NCBI GenBank assembly: GCA_016707075.1
Contig: JADJII010000001.1
Span: 434,001-498,000 of the forward strand
DNA: 64,000 nt
Direction: 5' to 3'
Source of the DNA: Egaibacter danicus
GTDB taxonomy: Bacteria; Pseudomonadota; Gammaproteobacteria; Burkholderiales; Burkholderiaceae_C
The notes under the pieces are model-generated. The model was not told where the DNA came from. It saw nothing but the letters and a program-made list of their open reading frames with translations, and did not search any database. Positions 40,866-50,034 of this stretch are shown one piece after another (positions within the stretch are counted from its first letter, which is position 1; each line of letters opens with the position of its first letter). A program made the position numbers and the translations under genes.

Positions 40866-41090
40866 GTCCGTTGTACCTGAGAGATTCACCGCGGTCAGAA
40901 CGCCGGATGGCGCCTGTCGTGGCTTGCTCCTTCGGTGGGCTGCATCGGATGCAGCCTCTCTCCAGTGGGGAACGTCTGGTTTTCGGGCTTGCACCAGACG
41001 GTTGTCAGTCCTTTTGCCTGAGCGTTCATACCGCTGCAATCAGCCCGTACTGCGCCTTCGGCGGCGTTCTCAAGGGAACGCTCTCTCCTG
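40866..41090 (-). promoter_or_regulatory. Tandem glycine riboswitch upstream of gcvT
   Basis: On the minus strand two glycine aptamers follow each other. The first (about 41090 to 41005) has GGAGAGAGCG, GCCGAAGGCGCA and CTCAGGCAAAAGGAC. The second (about 40962 to 40866) has GGAGAGAGGC, CACCGAAGGAGCAA and CTCTCAGGTACAACGGAC. These are the conserved blocks of the glycine aptamer. It lies 60 bp before the gcvT start, so it should switch the operon on when glycine is abundant. Confidence 0.95.
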
Positions 41091-41169
41091 ACGTTGCGGA
41101 TTGTATATCGAACTTTTTGCCACGCCAAAGCGGACGTATTTGATAACTGAAACGACAGCCCGGTTACCG

Positions 41170-42489
41170 CTACAGCCGCGACCGAACGTAATCCACATGC
41201 TGGCGCAGTGTGTAAACGCGGTCCGAGAAGTCGAGTGGAAAACGCGTCTTGCCAATTTCAGCCTCAATGGCATCCAGCCGGGCGAGGGCGGTATTTTTTT
41301 CCTCCGCCGAGAAGGTGCGTGAGGTGAGGTCTTTTTCCAGAAACTTCAATTCGCCATAACGGCGGAACAGGCGGTTTTTCTCTTTCCACTCCAGCATGGC
41401 CGGCAGCACCTTGAATACGGGAACCAGAATGGCGACCAGCGGGATCAGCATCAGGATCAGCCGCTGCACGAAATTGGCCAGCCAGAACGGAAGGTAACGC
41501 TGCAGGAACGGGCGGCCATTCTTGAAGTAACGATCAGCTTCCTCCGCCAAAGGGAAGTCAGTGGCTTTGGGGCTGGGAAATTCACCGGGCCGGTTCAAGA
41601 GGCTGGGCTGCCCGTGCGTTTGCTGTGCAGCTTCCAGCAGCAGATACGCCAGCGCCGGGTGCAGGCTGTCGGGAATCACCAGATTGGCGGTTGTTGCGAG
41701 CAACTGCACATCCTGTGCGGGAATATTGCGCCCCGGATCGACAGACCCTCGTTTGAGAATGACGGGCTGGAAGTAGGGAAAGCGCCGGGCCAGGCCTTCC
41801 ACATGATCGAGCGAGGCCAGACGGATGGTCGGGTTTTCCAGTAACTGCTTCACGGCAGCGGCTTGCGGCGCAGCAACCATGATGACGGCGTCCAGTTCGT
41901 GTTGTACCAGCTTGCCGGCAGCACTGACGCCGCCGGCATCAACCAATTGGGTGTTGTCCAGTGACTGGCCAGCACCATCGACCAGACCGTATGTGGTCAA
42001 CAACTCGATGGCCAGCTTTCGGTTGCCACTGCCTGCAATACCCACGGCAATTTGTTTGCCTTTGAGTGCACTCAGGCCTTTTGATAAATCCAGCGTGTGC
42101 GAAAAAATCCAGACAGGTTCGTAGGCGACAGTGGCTAGTGAGCGCCGGGGCGTCTCGTCGGCATCTTTTTGTGGGTCCAGCGACAAAAAACCAAGACCCC
42201 CTTGCACAAGACCGGCAGAAACTGCGCCTTCATTGAGTCGCTTCAGGTTTTCGACGGAACCGCTGGAGGGCAACAAATCCAGCGTGATGCCGTTGCGCTT
42301 GAGGATTTCCTGGTACTTGAGACCAAACTGGTGGTAGGCCCCATCGGCCGCACCGGTGCTCATGGTCAGGCGCCGGGGTGGGTCCGGGCTGACAAACTTG
42401 ATGACGGCCCAGGCGCCAAAAACCACCAGAGCAACAACAACGATGGTCAGCAACAGGCGTTGCCGCGGAGTCAGAACGGGAATGACCAT
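41170..42489 (-). CDS. TAXI-family TRAP substrate-binding protein, membrane-anchored
   Basis: 439 residues. An N-terminal hydrophobic helix (LLLTIVVVALVVFGAWAVI) leads to a TAXI domain (LTMSTGAADGAYHQFGLKYQ, then GITLDLLPSSGSVENLKRLN). Near residues 350-380 there is a second hydrophobic helix (LILMLIPLVAILVPVFKVLP) and then a charged cytoplasmic helix. Classic TAXI proteins are soluble and work with a DctQM-like permease; none is encoded here. It may be a membrane-bound sensor or an unusual transporter subunit. It is monocistronic, downstream of the divergent gcv leader. Confidence 0.87.
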   Translation of the reverse strand: MVIPVLTPRQRLLLTIVVVALVVFGAWAVIKFVSPDPPRRLTMSTGAADGAYHQFGLKYQEILKRNGITLDLLPSSGSVENLKRLNEGAVSAGLVQGGLGFLSLDPQKDADETPRRSLATVAYEPVWIFSHTLDLSKGLSALKGKQIAVGIAGSGNRKLAIELLTTYGLVDGAGQSLDNTQLVDAGGVSAAGKLVQHELDAVIMVAAPQAAAVKQLLENPTIRLASLDHVEGLARRFPYFQPVILKRGSVDPGRNIPAQDVQLLATTANLVIPDSLHPALAYLLLEAAQQTHGQPSLLNRPGEFPSPKATDFPLAEEADRYFKNGRPFLQRYLPFWLANFVQRLILMLIPLVAILVPVFKVLPAMLEWKEKNRLFRRYGELKFLEKDLTSRTFSAEEKNTALARLDAIEAEIGKTRFPLDFSDRVYTLRQHVDYVRSRL

Positions 42490-42543
42490 GGCCCGAGTCT
42501 AGCGGGCACACGCATGCTACGGACCCGGGAAACGCGAATGCGC

Positions 42544-44235
42544 TTACATCCCCGCGTAGTTCGGTCCACCACCGCCTTCGGGCGTTACCCAGACGATGTT
42601 TTGCGTGGGATCCTTGATGTCACAGGTTTTGCAGTGCACGCAGTTTTGCGCATTGATCTGCAAGCGGTCGGTGTTGTCGTCGTTTTTCACAAACTCATAG
42701 ACGCCTGCCGGGCAGTAGCGGGCTTCAGGCCCTGCGTACCTGGCCAGATTGATGCTCACGGGCACTGATGCATCTTTCAGTGTCAAGTGTGCGGGCTGCT
42801 GTTCTTCGTGGTTGGTGTTGCTGATGAACACGCTGGAGAGGCGGTCAAATGTCAGCTTGCCATCGGGCTTGGGGTAGACGATGGGTTGGCACTCGGCCGC
42901 GGGCTTGAGGTAGGCGTGGTCGGGCTTGTCGCGGCGCAGCGTCCAGGGCATATGGCCGCGCAGCACAAACTGCTCGAAGCCATTCATCAGCGTGGCGGTG
43001 GTCAGGCCGTACTTGAACCAGTTCTTGAAGTTGCGGTCTTTGTTCAGCTCGGTGTGCAACCAGCTTTTCTCGAAGGCCTCGGGGTAAGCGTGCAGCTCGT
43101 CGTGCTGGCGGCCAGCCACCACGGCATCAAACGCCGCCTCAGCGGCCAGCATGCCGGTCTTGATGGCAGCGTGGCTGCCCTTGATGCGGCCCACATTCAG
43201 GTAACCCGCGTTGCAGCCCACCAGTGCGCCACCCGGAAAAACGGTTTTGGGCAAGGCATTGATGCCACTGGCATTGATGGCACGCGCACCGTACGACAGG
43301 CGCTTGGCGGTGACTTCGCCCTTGTCGTTCTCCAGGTAATAGCGCACGTTGGGGTGTGTTTTCCAGCGCTGGAATTCTTCAAAGGGGCTGAGATAAGGGT
43401 TGGCGTAACCCAGGCCGGTGACAAAGCCCATCGCCACCTTGTTGCCCTCCAAGTGATAGAGGAAAGCGCCACCATAGGTATCGTTCTCCATGGGCCAGCC
43501 AGCGGTGTGCATCACAAAACCGGGCTCGTGGCGGCTTGGGTCAATCTCCCACAACTCCTTGATGCCGATGCCAAAGCTTTGCGGGTCGCGGTCTTCGTCC
43601 AGCTTGAACCTGGCGATGAGCTGCTTACCCAGATGACCGCGCGCACCTTCGGCAAACACGGTGTATTTACCCAGCAGCTCCATGCCGATCTGGAAGTTCT
43701 CCGTGGGTTCGCCGTCCTTGCCGACGCCCATATTGCCTGTGGCCACGCCCTTCACAGAACCGTCTTCGTTGTAAAGAACTTCGGCAGCGGCGAAGCCGGG
43801 GAAGATTTCCACACCCAGGGCTTCAGCCTGTTCGGCCAGCCACTTGGTGACAGAGCCCAGACTCACGATGTAGTTGCCTTGGTTGTGTGCAAACGGCGGC
43901 AGAAACATGTTGGGAACACGAAAGCCCGACTTTTCGCCCAGGAAGAGGTAGGCATCGTCGGTCACCGGCTGGTTCAGCGGAGCGCCCAGTTCTTTCCAGT
44001 TGGGCAACAGTTCAGTCAGCGCCCTGGGGTCCATGATGGCACCGCTCAGAATGTGCGCGCCGGGCTCGGAACCTTTTTCGAGAACGACCACTGACACATC
44101 GTTGCCTTTTTCAGCGGCCAGCTGCTTGAGGCGAATTGCCGTGGCCAGTCCACCCGGGCCACCACCCACAACGACGACGTCGTATTCCATGGCTTCACGG
44201 GGGCCAAATTGCGCGATGATTTCGTCGTGGGTCAT
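42544..44235 (-). CDS. etfD: Electron-transfer flavoprotein:ubiquinone oxidoreductase
   Basis: 563 residues. An N-terminal FAD-binding motif (VVVGGGPGGLATAIRLKQLA), the ETF-QO segment LGQ-like VTKWLAEQAEALGVEIFPGF, and a C-terminal 4Fe-4S cluster region (CPAGVYEF, then NCVHCKTCDIKDPTQNIVW) ending PNYAGM are all present. The enzyme passes electrons from ETF, reduced by acyl-CoA and other dehydrogenases, to the quinone pool at the inner membrane. It is monocistronic and divergent from the SDR gene. Confidence 0.95.
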   Translation of the reverse strand: MTHDEIIAQFGPREAMEYDVVVVGGGPGGLATAIRLKQLAAEKGNDVSVVVLEKGSEPGAHILSGAIMDPRALTELLPNWKELGAPLNQPVTDDAYLFLGEKSGFRVPNMFLPPFAHNQGNYIVSLGSVTKWLAEQAEALGVEIFPGFAAAEVLYNEDGSVKGVATGNMGVGKDGEPTENFQIGMELLGKYTVFAEGARGHLGKQLIARFKLDEDRDPQSFGIGIKELWEIDPSRHEPGFVMHTAGWPMENDTYGGAFLYHLEGNKVAMGFVTGLGYANPYLSPFEEFQRWKTHPNVRYYLENDKGEVTAKRLSYGARAINASGINALPKTVFPGGALVGCNAGYLNVGRIKGSHAAIKTGMLAAEAAFDAVVAGRQHDELHAYPEAFEKSWLHTELNKDRNFKNWFKYGLTTATLMNGFEQFVLRGHMPWTLRRDKPDHAYLKPAAECQPIVYPKPDGKLTFDRLSSVFISNTNHEEQQPAHLTLKDASVPVSINLARYAGPEARYCPAGVYEFVKNDDNTDRLQINAQNCVHCKTCDIKDPTQNIVWVTPEGGGGPNYAGM

Positions 44236-44337
44236 GTTCTCTTCTTCGGTGATGGGAGTGAGAGTGATTTTATGCGGGACTGAACTGTTGCAACGTCATA
44301 ATGGAATGATCGATTCTGATTCGTGGAGATTCTCTAA

Positions 44338-45120
44338 ATGGCTTACAGCATTGACCTTTCCGGGCGTGTCGCCTTCATTACAGGCGCTTCCAGTGGCCTG
44401 GGTGCCCAGTTCGCACGCACCCTCTCTGCTGCGGGTGCCGCGGTGGTGCTGGCCAGTCGCCGGCTGGAAAAACTCAAGGAATTGCGTGCCCAGATTGAAG
44501 GTGAGGGTGGTGATGCACACGTCATTGAACTGGACGTGACCGATCGCGACTCCATCAAGTCCGCCGTGGCGCATGCCGAGACCGAGGTAGGCTCAATTGA
44601 CATTCTGGTGAACAACTCCGGTGTGAGCACGACCCAGCGCATTCAGGATGTTTCGGAGGAAGATTTTGACTTCATGTTCAATACGAATGTGAAGGGCGCT
44701 TTCTTTGTGGCGCAGGAAGTGGGCAAGCGCATGTTGGCCCGCGCGCGAGGTGCCGCACCGGGCAGCTTCACCGGTGGGCGAATCATCAATATCGCATCAA
44801 TGGCGGGCCTGCGCGTGTTGCCGCAAATCGGTGTGTATTGCATGAGCAAGGCCGCGGTCGTGCAGATGACCAAGGCGATGGCGCTGGAGTGGGGCAAGTT
44901 CGGTATCAACGTGAACGCTATATGCCCGGGTTACATCGATACCGAGATCAATCACCAGCACTGGAAAACCGAGCAGGGCCAGAAGCTGGTGCAAATGCTG
45001 CCGCGAAAACGCGTGGGTCAGCCCAAAGATCTGGATGCACTGCTGGTCACGCTGTGTTCGAACGAGAGTCACTTCATCAACGGTGCCGTGATTGCGGCTG
45101 ACGATGGTTTTGGTATCTAG
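44338..45120 (+). CDS. Short-chain dehydrogenase/reductase (SDR)
   Basis: 260 residues with the classical SDR layout: cofactor motif TGASSGLG (TGxxxGxG), NNSGVS, the catalytic Ser in INIASMAGL and the Y-x-x-x-K pair in VYCMSKAAV. An Arg in ASRRLEKL suggests NADP. It has no signal peptide. The substrate is unknown; proximity to ETF-QO hints at fatty-acid-related oxidation, weakly. It is followed after 6 bp by a DMT transporter gene. Confidence 0.9.
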   Translation: MAYSIDLSGRVAFITGASSGLGAQFARTLSAAGAAVVLASRRLEKLKELRAQIEGEGGDAHVIELDVTDRDSIKSAVAHAETEVGSIDILVNNSGVSTTQRIQDVSEEDFDFMFNTNVKGAFFVAQEVGKRMLARARGAAPGSFTGGRIINIASMAGLRVLPQIGVYCMSKAAVVQMTKAMALEWGKFGINVNAICPGYIDTEINHQHWKTEQGQKLVQMLPRKRVGQPKDLDALLVTLCSNESHFINGAVIAADDGFGI

Positions 45121-45126
45121 ACCGGC

Positions 45127-46029
45127 GTGCTGACGGGCATAGTGGCCGGCCTGGCCGCCGGCGCCCTGTGGGGGCTGGTATTTGTTGCGCCCCGCATGAC
45201 GCCAGGTCTGTCATCGGTTGATCTGGCTGCGGGCCGCTTCATCAGTTACGGTGCGGTGGCGGCGCTGGTGATGTTGCTGACCTGGCGGTCACACAAGTTG
45301 CCCACAGTCCGCCAGGCAATGGCTGCCCTGGGCATGAGTCTGCTGGGATTCACAGGGTATTACCTGTTGCTGGTGTTGGCCATTCAGCATGCGGGAACGG
45401 AGGTACCCACACTCATCATCGGTACCATCCCCATCTGGGCGATGTTGTTGGGCAAGCCCCATGGTCTGAAATGGTCGCCCCTGATTCCGGGGCTTTTGCT
45501 GACCTCCGCAGGTCTGGTGCTGATGATGCACGTCATGAGCGCTTCGCAACCAGTCGTTGCGGGTCATGCTGGCACCCATTTCTGGTGGGGTGTCTTGCTG
45601 GCCGTAGCCGCTACGGTGTGCTGGACGGCCTATGCCATTTTGAACACCGCGTGGCTCAAGCGCCATCCTGAGGTCAATGCCACCGAGTGGGCCAACTGGC
45701 TTGGCGTCGCAACCGGTGTCGGTGCCGTCATCCTCTGGCTGGTGGCTGGTTCATCATCAAAAGAGCTCCTGGCCCTCGACAGTATTGCGTGGGCAGCTAT
45801 TATTTGCATAGCGACTGGCGTGGGGTCGGCCTGGCTTGCAACGATTCTGTGGAACATGGCCAGTCAGCGTTTGAGCGCCAGTTTGTGCGGGCAGATGATT
45901 GTCAGTGAAACCCTGTTTGCCCTGATCTATTCCTACGCTTGGGACGGCCAGTGGCCCACGGCCATTCCGCTGGTGGCCTGCGTGTGTTTCACGCTGGGCA
46001 TTCTGGCTTCCATCCGCGCGCACCGCTAA
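45127..46029 (+). CDS. EamA/DMT-family transporter, with in-frame repeat
   Basis: 300 residues from a GTG at 45127, 6 bp after the SDR stop. Ten hydrophobic helices in two EamA repeats (LTGIVAGLAAGALWGLVFVAP at the start). The substrate is unknown. The stretch KELLALDSIAWAAIICIA (about 45764-45812) is coded by a copy of the short dispersed repeat, which reads through in frame and supplies part of a helix. The 3' end overlaps the convergent hydrolase gene by 4 bp. Confidence 0.87.
   Translation: MLTGIVAGLAAGALWGLVFVAPRMTPGLSSVDLAAGRFISYGAVAALVMLLTWRSHKLPTVRQAMAALGMSLLGFTGYYLLLVLAIQHAGTEVPTLIIGTIPIWAMLLGKPHGLKWSPLIPGLLLTSAGLVLMMHVMSASQPVVAGHAGTHFWWGVLLAVAATVCWTAYAILNTAWLKRHPEVNATEWANWLGVATGVGAVILWLVAGSSSKELLALDSIAWAAIICIATGVGSAWLATILWNMASQRLSASLCGQMIVSETLFALIYSYAWDGQWPTAIPLVACVCFTLGILASIRAHR
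45764..45812 (+). repeat. Dispersed short repeat, copy inside the DMT transporter gene
   Basis: It reads GCTCCTGGCCCTCGACAG, then TATTGCGTGGGCAGC, then TATTATTTGCATAGCGAC, in the same orientation and block order as the intergenic copies. Confidence 0.65.
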
Positions 46030-46865
46030 CGCACGACGCGATAACTGCCCGCATGGGCCTTCAGCCATTCACCCGCCAGCGTCTGCGCGGCCGGTTGCAG
46101 GTACTCATGATTTGGGTGGAAGTCGTGGCGGAAATACTGCAGCAGCGGACGGGTACTGCGCCAGACCATGCCGTCCTTGCCGAGGAAGAACGTCGCAGCG
46201 CCCCACCATGTGCCGGGCTTGAACAATGAACCGTCCCGCCACAGGTTGTGAATGGTCTGGCGAGTGGCATCCACTGCAAACAGCACCAGCACATACAGGT
46301 ACCAGCGGATACGCCAGCGGTAGTTGCCGCCCAGCGCCTGATACAGGTCGAACGCCACGGCGCGATGCTCGGTTTCTTCAGCCGCATGCCATCGCCACAG
46401 TGTGCGCATGCGGGGTTCTGCTGCATCGAACCAGCTGCCATAGCGCAGCGTGCCGTCTGCAAACACCGCCGTGCAATGTTCGAATGCCGCCGTGATGGCC
46501 AGCAGGTGCAGGGGGCCTACTTTTTGAGCGCGTCCGTATTCAATCCGCCGCGTGGCCCTGTCCTGCCAGCGGTTGACCAGGCCTTGCTTCTCCAACTGTT
46601 CGTTATACAGGCCATGGACGTGGCGATGGGTGGCCTCCTGGCCAATGAACTGGGCAACGTCTGCGCGCAGGGCCGCATGTTCGGGCGTATCGGGCAGCAA
46701 CGCCAGGCCTTCGCGCACAGCGTCGATGAACGACTGCTCACCCACCGGAAAACTCATGGACAGCGCGTTGTAGTACTGACTGCGAAAGGCGTCACCGCCG
46801 TGCCAGTGGCGGTCAAACCCCTGGCTCAGATCGACCTGCAGTTTTCGGATTGTCAGTGTGGTCAT
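46026..46865 (-). CDS. Predicted metal-dependent hydrolase (PF10118 type)
   Basis: 279 residues. The conserved features of the family are a di-iron-like helical set: FPVGEQSFIDAV, the FIGQEATHRHVHGLYN motif (Glu and His) and RWHAAEETEHRAVAFDLY. The repeated E-x-x-H pattern suggests a ferritin-like four-helix metal site. The family is annotated as metal-dependent hydrolase without proven substrate. Its ATG overlaps the stop of the peroxidase-related gene (46862-46865), so the pair is coupled. Confidence 0.85.
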   Translation of the reverse strand: MTTLTIRKLQVDLSQGFDRHWHGGDAFRSQYYNALSMSFPVGEQSFIDAVREGLALLPDTPEHAALRADVAQFIGQEATHRHVHGLYNEQLEKQGLVNRWQDRATRRIEYGRAQKVGPLHLLAITAAFEHCTAVFADGTLRYGSWFDAAEPRMRTLWRWHAAEETEHRAVAFDLYQALGGNYRWRIRWYLYVLVLFAVDATRQTIHNLWRDGSLFKPGTWWGAATFFLGKDGMVWRSTRPLLQYFRHDFHPNHEYLQPAAQTLAGEWLKAHAGSYRVVR

Positions 46866-47473
46866 GATTTCTGTTTGGGCACGCGGCCCAAAAGATAGAA
46901 CTCGGGGTTGGGCATCATGTTGCTGAACGACGCCATCCGGTTGGACAGGCCAAAGAACGCGGTGATGGCGGCAATGTCCCAGACATCTTCATCGTCAAAA
47001 CCGTGCGCGTGGAGGGCCGCGAAGTCGCCATCGTCGATCTCATGTGAACGCTGACACACCTTCATTGCAAAGTCGAGCATGGCGCGCTGGCGGGGTGTGA
47101 TGTCGGCCTTGCGGAAGTTCACCGCCACCTGATCGGCGACGAGTGGCTTTTTTTCGTAAATGCGCAGCAGGGCACCGTGCGCAACGACGCAATACAGGCA
47201 CTGGTTGGCCGCACTGGTGGCGGTGACAATCATCTCGCGGTCCCCCTTGCTCAAGTTGCTGGTTCGGCCCACTGACTCGGGCACCATCAGCGCATCGTGG
47301 TAGGCAAAGAAGGCACGCCACTCGGCTGGGCGACGCGCAAAGGCCAAGAATACGTTGGGCACAAAGCCCGATTTCTCCTGAACCTCCAGTATCTTGGTGC
47401 GGATGTCTTCGGGCAAGGTGCTGAGGTTGGGCAGGGGGTAGCGGGGCACAGAATTGGGAGTATCGCTGGACAT
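46862..47473 (-). CDS. Peroxidase-related protein (carboxymuconolactone-decarboxylase/AhpD-like fold)
   Basis: 203 residues of the CMD/AhpD superfamily. The redox-like C-x-x-C with downstream His is in ANQCLYCVVAHGALLRIY, the arrangement used by AhpD to reduce peroxiredoxin partners. Other features are NVFLAFARRPAEWRAFFAYHDALM and the C-terminal FFGLSNRMASFSNMMPNPEFY. The gene is divergent from katG, with about 105 bp between starts, which supports a role in oxidative stress. Confidence 0.87.
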   Translation of the reverse strand: MSSDTPNSVPRYPLPNLSTLPEDIRTKILEVQEKSGFVPNVFLAFARRPAEWRAFFAYHDALMVPESVGRTSNLSKGDREMIVTATSAANQCLYCVVAHGALLRIYEKKPLVADQVAVNFRKADITPRQRAMLDFAMKVCQRSHEIDDGDFAALHAHGFDDEDVWDIAAITAFFGLSNRMASFSNMMPNPEFYLLGRVPKQKS

Positions 47474-47516
47474 TGGATTGGGCTATAGATTTAATTGATA
47501 AAACTAAATTGCTCGA

Positions 47517-47533
47517 TAGATGTTGAGTATCTA
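47517..47533. promoter_or_regulatory. Candidate operator between the peroxidase-related gene and katG
   Basis: TAGAT and ATCTA form an inverted repeat with a 7-nt spacer, 46 bp before the katG start. To the left, ATAGATTTAATTGAT (47485-47499) fits an OxyR half-site at most positions. OxyR control of katG is established in other proteobacteria; here it is only suggested. Confidence 0.3.
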
Positions 47534-47578
47534 CACTGACCCTACCAGTCTATTCCAAACAACCCAAAGGAGATAAGT

Positions 47579-49728
47579 GTGTCTACCGAAGCCAAATGCC
47601 CGTTCCACCACGCTGCCGGGGGCGGCACCACGAACAAGGACTGGTGGCCGAACCAGTTGCGCGTGGATCTGTTGAACCAGCACTCCAGCAAGTCCAACCC
47701 GCTGGGCGAACCATTCAACTACGCCGAAGAATTCAAGAAGCTGGACCACAAGGCCCTGAAGGCCGACCTGGTCAAGCTGATGACCGATTCGCAAGGCTGG
47801 TGGCCGGCCGACTTTGGCCACTACGGCCCACAGATGGTGCGCATGGCCTGGCACAGTGCCGGCACTTATCGCACCATCGACGGTCGCGGGGGCGGTGGCC
47901 GTGGACAACAGCGTTTTGCCCGCTGAACTCCTGGCCCGACAACGTGAACATCGACAAGTCGCGTCGCTTGCTCTGGCCCATCAAGCAGAAATACGGCCAG
48001 AAGATATCCTGGGCCGACCTTTTCATCCTCGCCGGCAACGTGGCGCTGGAGTCCATGGGCTTTCGCACCTTCGGGTTCGCGGGGGGCCGTGAAGACGTCT
48101 GGGAACCGGACTTGGATGTGAACTGGGGCCCGGAGATGAAGTGGCTGGGGGTGGACCCTAAGGAGCGCATTGGTGACACGCGCGAGCTCAACGGGCCTTT
48201 GGGGGCCTCTCACATGGGCCTGATCTATGTGAACCCCGAGGGCCCCAATGCCAGCGGCGACTACATGCTGGCGGCCAAGGACATCCGGCAGACCTTCTAC
48301 CGCATGGCGATGAACGACGAGGAGATCGTCGCCTTGATCGCTGGTGGTCACACCTTCGGCAAGGCCCACGGTGCTGCCCCAGAGTCGCACAAGGGCCCCG
48401 AGCCCGAGGCTGCTTCCATCGAAGCCCAGGGCCTGGGCTGGAACAGCAACTATGGCAGCGGCCACGGCAAGGACACCATCTCCAGCGGCATCGAAGTCAC
48501 CTGGACCAAGACGCCCGCGCTGTGGAGCAACAACTTCTTCGAGAACCTGTTCAAGTACGAGTGGGAGCTGGAGAAGAGCCCCGCCGGTGCCAAGCAGTGG
48601 GTGGCCACGAACGCCGAGGACATCATTCCCGACGCGCACGTCAAGGGCAAGTTCCACAAGCCCAGGATGCTGACCACCGACCTCACGATGCGCTTCGACC
48701 CCGAGTTCGGCAAGATCTCCAAGCGTTTCCACGAAGACCCGCAGGCCTTCGCGGAAGCCTTCGCCCGCGCCTGGTACAAGCTGACCCACCGCGACATGGG
48801 TCCAAAGGCCCGCTACCTCGGCCCCGAAGTGCCGAAGGAAGACCTGATCTGGCAGGACCCGCTGCCCGCCGCCAGCCACAAGCCGGGTGCGGCCGATATT
48901 GCCGACCTCAAGGCCAGCATCGCCGCCGCCGGCCTCTCGGTGGGTGAGCTGGTCTCCGTGGCTTGGGCTTCCGCCTCCACGTTCCGTGGGGGTGACAAGC
49001 GGGGCGGCGCCAACGGTGCGCGTATCCGACTGGCACCGCAGAAGGACTGGGCTGTCAACAAGCCTGTGCTCAAGACCCTGGCCAAGCTGGAGGACATCCA
49101 GAAGGCCAGCGGCAAGGCCTCGCTGGCCGACGTGATCGTGCTGGCCGGCGTGGTGGGTGTGGAGCAGGCCGCAAAGGCTGCCGGTGTGGCGGTGGAAGTG
49201 CCCTTCGCTGCGGGCCGTGTGGACGCCACGCAGGCCCAGACGGATGTCGAGTCCTTTGCCGTACTCGAGCCCGTGATCGACGGTTTCCGAAACTATGGCC
49301 GTGGCAAGGACGGCACGCCGACAGAAACCATGCTGGTCGACAAGGCCCAGATGCTGACTTTGACCGCGCCCGAGCTGACCGCGCTGGTCGGTGGCCTGCG
49401 CGTGCTGGGTGCCAGTGCTGACGGCAGCCAGCACGGCGTGTTCACCGACACGGTCGGCGCGCTCTCCAATGACTTCTTCGTCAACCTGCTGGACATGGGC
49501 ACGGTGTGGAAGGCTGTGGATGGTGAGGGTGAAGTGTTCGAAGGCAAGGGTCGCAAGACTGGTGCGGTGAAGTACACCGGCACACGCAACGATCTGGTGT
49601 TCGGCTCCAATTCAGTTTTGCGCGCCTATGCCGAGGTCTATGCCAGCGCGGACGGCAAGGAGAAACTGGTCAAAGACTTCGTCGCCGCCTGGACCAAGGT
49701 GATGAATCTGGATCGCTTCGACCTCTAA
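47579..49728 (+). pseudogene. katG: Catalase-peroxidase KatG, interrupted by one -1 frameshift
   Basis: The first frame starts with GTG at 47579 (AAAGGAGAT before it) and encodes a KatG N-terminus with the distal-haem Arg-Trp-His set in MVRMAWHSAGTYR, then stops at 47924-47926. The other frame continues from PLNSWPDNVN to the end at 49728, including the proximal His in ALIAGGHTFGKAHGA. One extra C at 47919-47921 restores QRFAPLNSWPDN. The restored length is about 716 residues, normal for KatG. The enzyme removes hydrogen peroxide. Every other part looks intact, so a sequencing error is a real possibility. Confidence 0.9.
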
Positions 49729-49808
49729 CCACACGCCGGGACGCAACATGCTCGGGCTGTAACTGCAAAAAGCCGCGGCTACGGCTGGGGCGGGCAGCCC
49801 TGCAGGCA

Positions 49809-49840
49809 AAAACACGCTCTACGCGTGTTTTGTGTTTTTT
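49809..49840 (+). terminator. Rho-independent terminator downstream of katG
   Basis: A perfect 9-bp stem AAAACACGC/GCGTGTTTT with a 5-nt loop (49809-49831), then GTGTTTTTT. It lies about 80 bp after the katG stop. Confidence 0.85.
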
Positions 49841-49853
49841 ATACAGTCAAATT

Positions 49854-49907
49854 GGCCCTTAGCCTTAGTGAAATATGCGTGAGTAGCTACTAATTTAATA
49901 GCATTTC
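49854..49907 (+). repeat. Dispersed short repeat, intergenic copy
   Basis: GGCCCTTAGCCTTAGTG, then AAATATGCGTGAGTAGC, then TACTAATTTAATAGCATTTC. It is one of the better preserved copies and useful as a query. Confidence 0.8.
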
Positions 49908-50034
49908 AGAAATATCACTCACCCTGCAATGCCGACCCGGGCAGATTTGACGTGCATCAACCCCTTCCAGCCAGATCAGTTGCAAGCTTGACATCAGCTT
50001 GTAGCCCCATGATGAGGGTACGGCGGTACCCATC

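Larger units (their letters stand above)
49729..50034. other. Intergenic region downstream of katG
   Basis: 306 bp containing a rho-independent terminator (49809-49840) and a dispersed-repeat copy (49854-49907). No gene is supported. The phosphoesterase promoter should lie in the last 100 bp. Confidence 0.6.

Noticed and set aside
42787..44094. A 435-codon open frame on the plus strand
   Set aside because: Antisense to the ETF-QO gene, which is intact and clearly real.
47866..49434. A 522-codon open frame on the minus strand
   Set aside because: Antisense to katG; no motifs and a composition typical of shadow frames.
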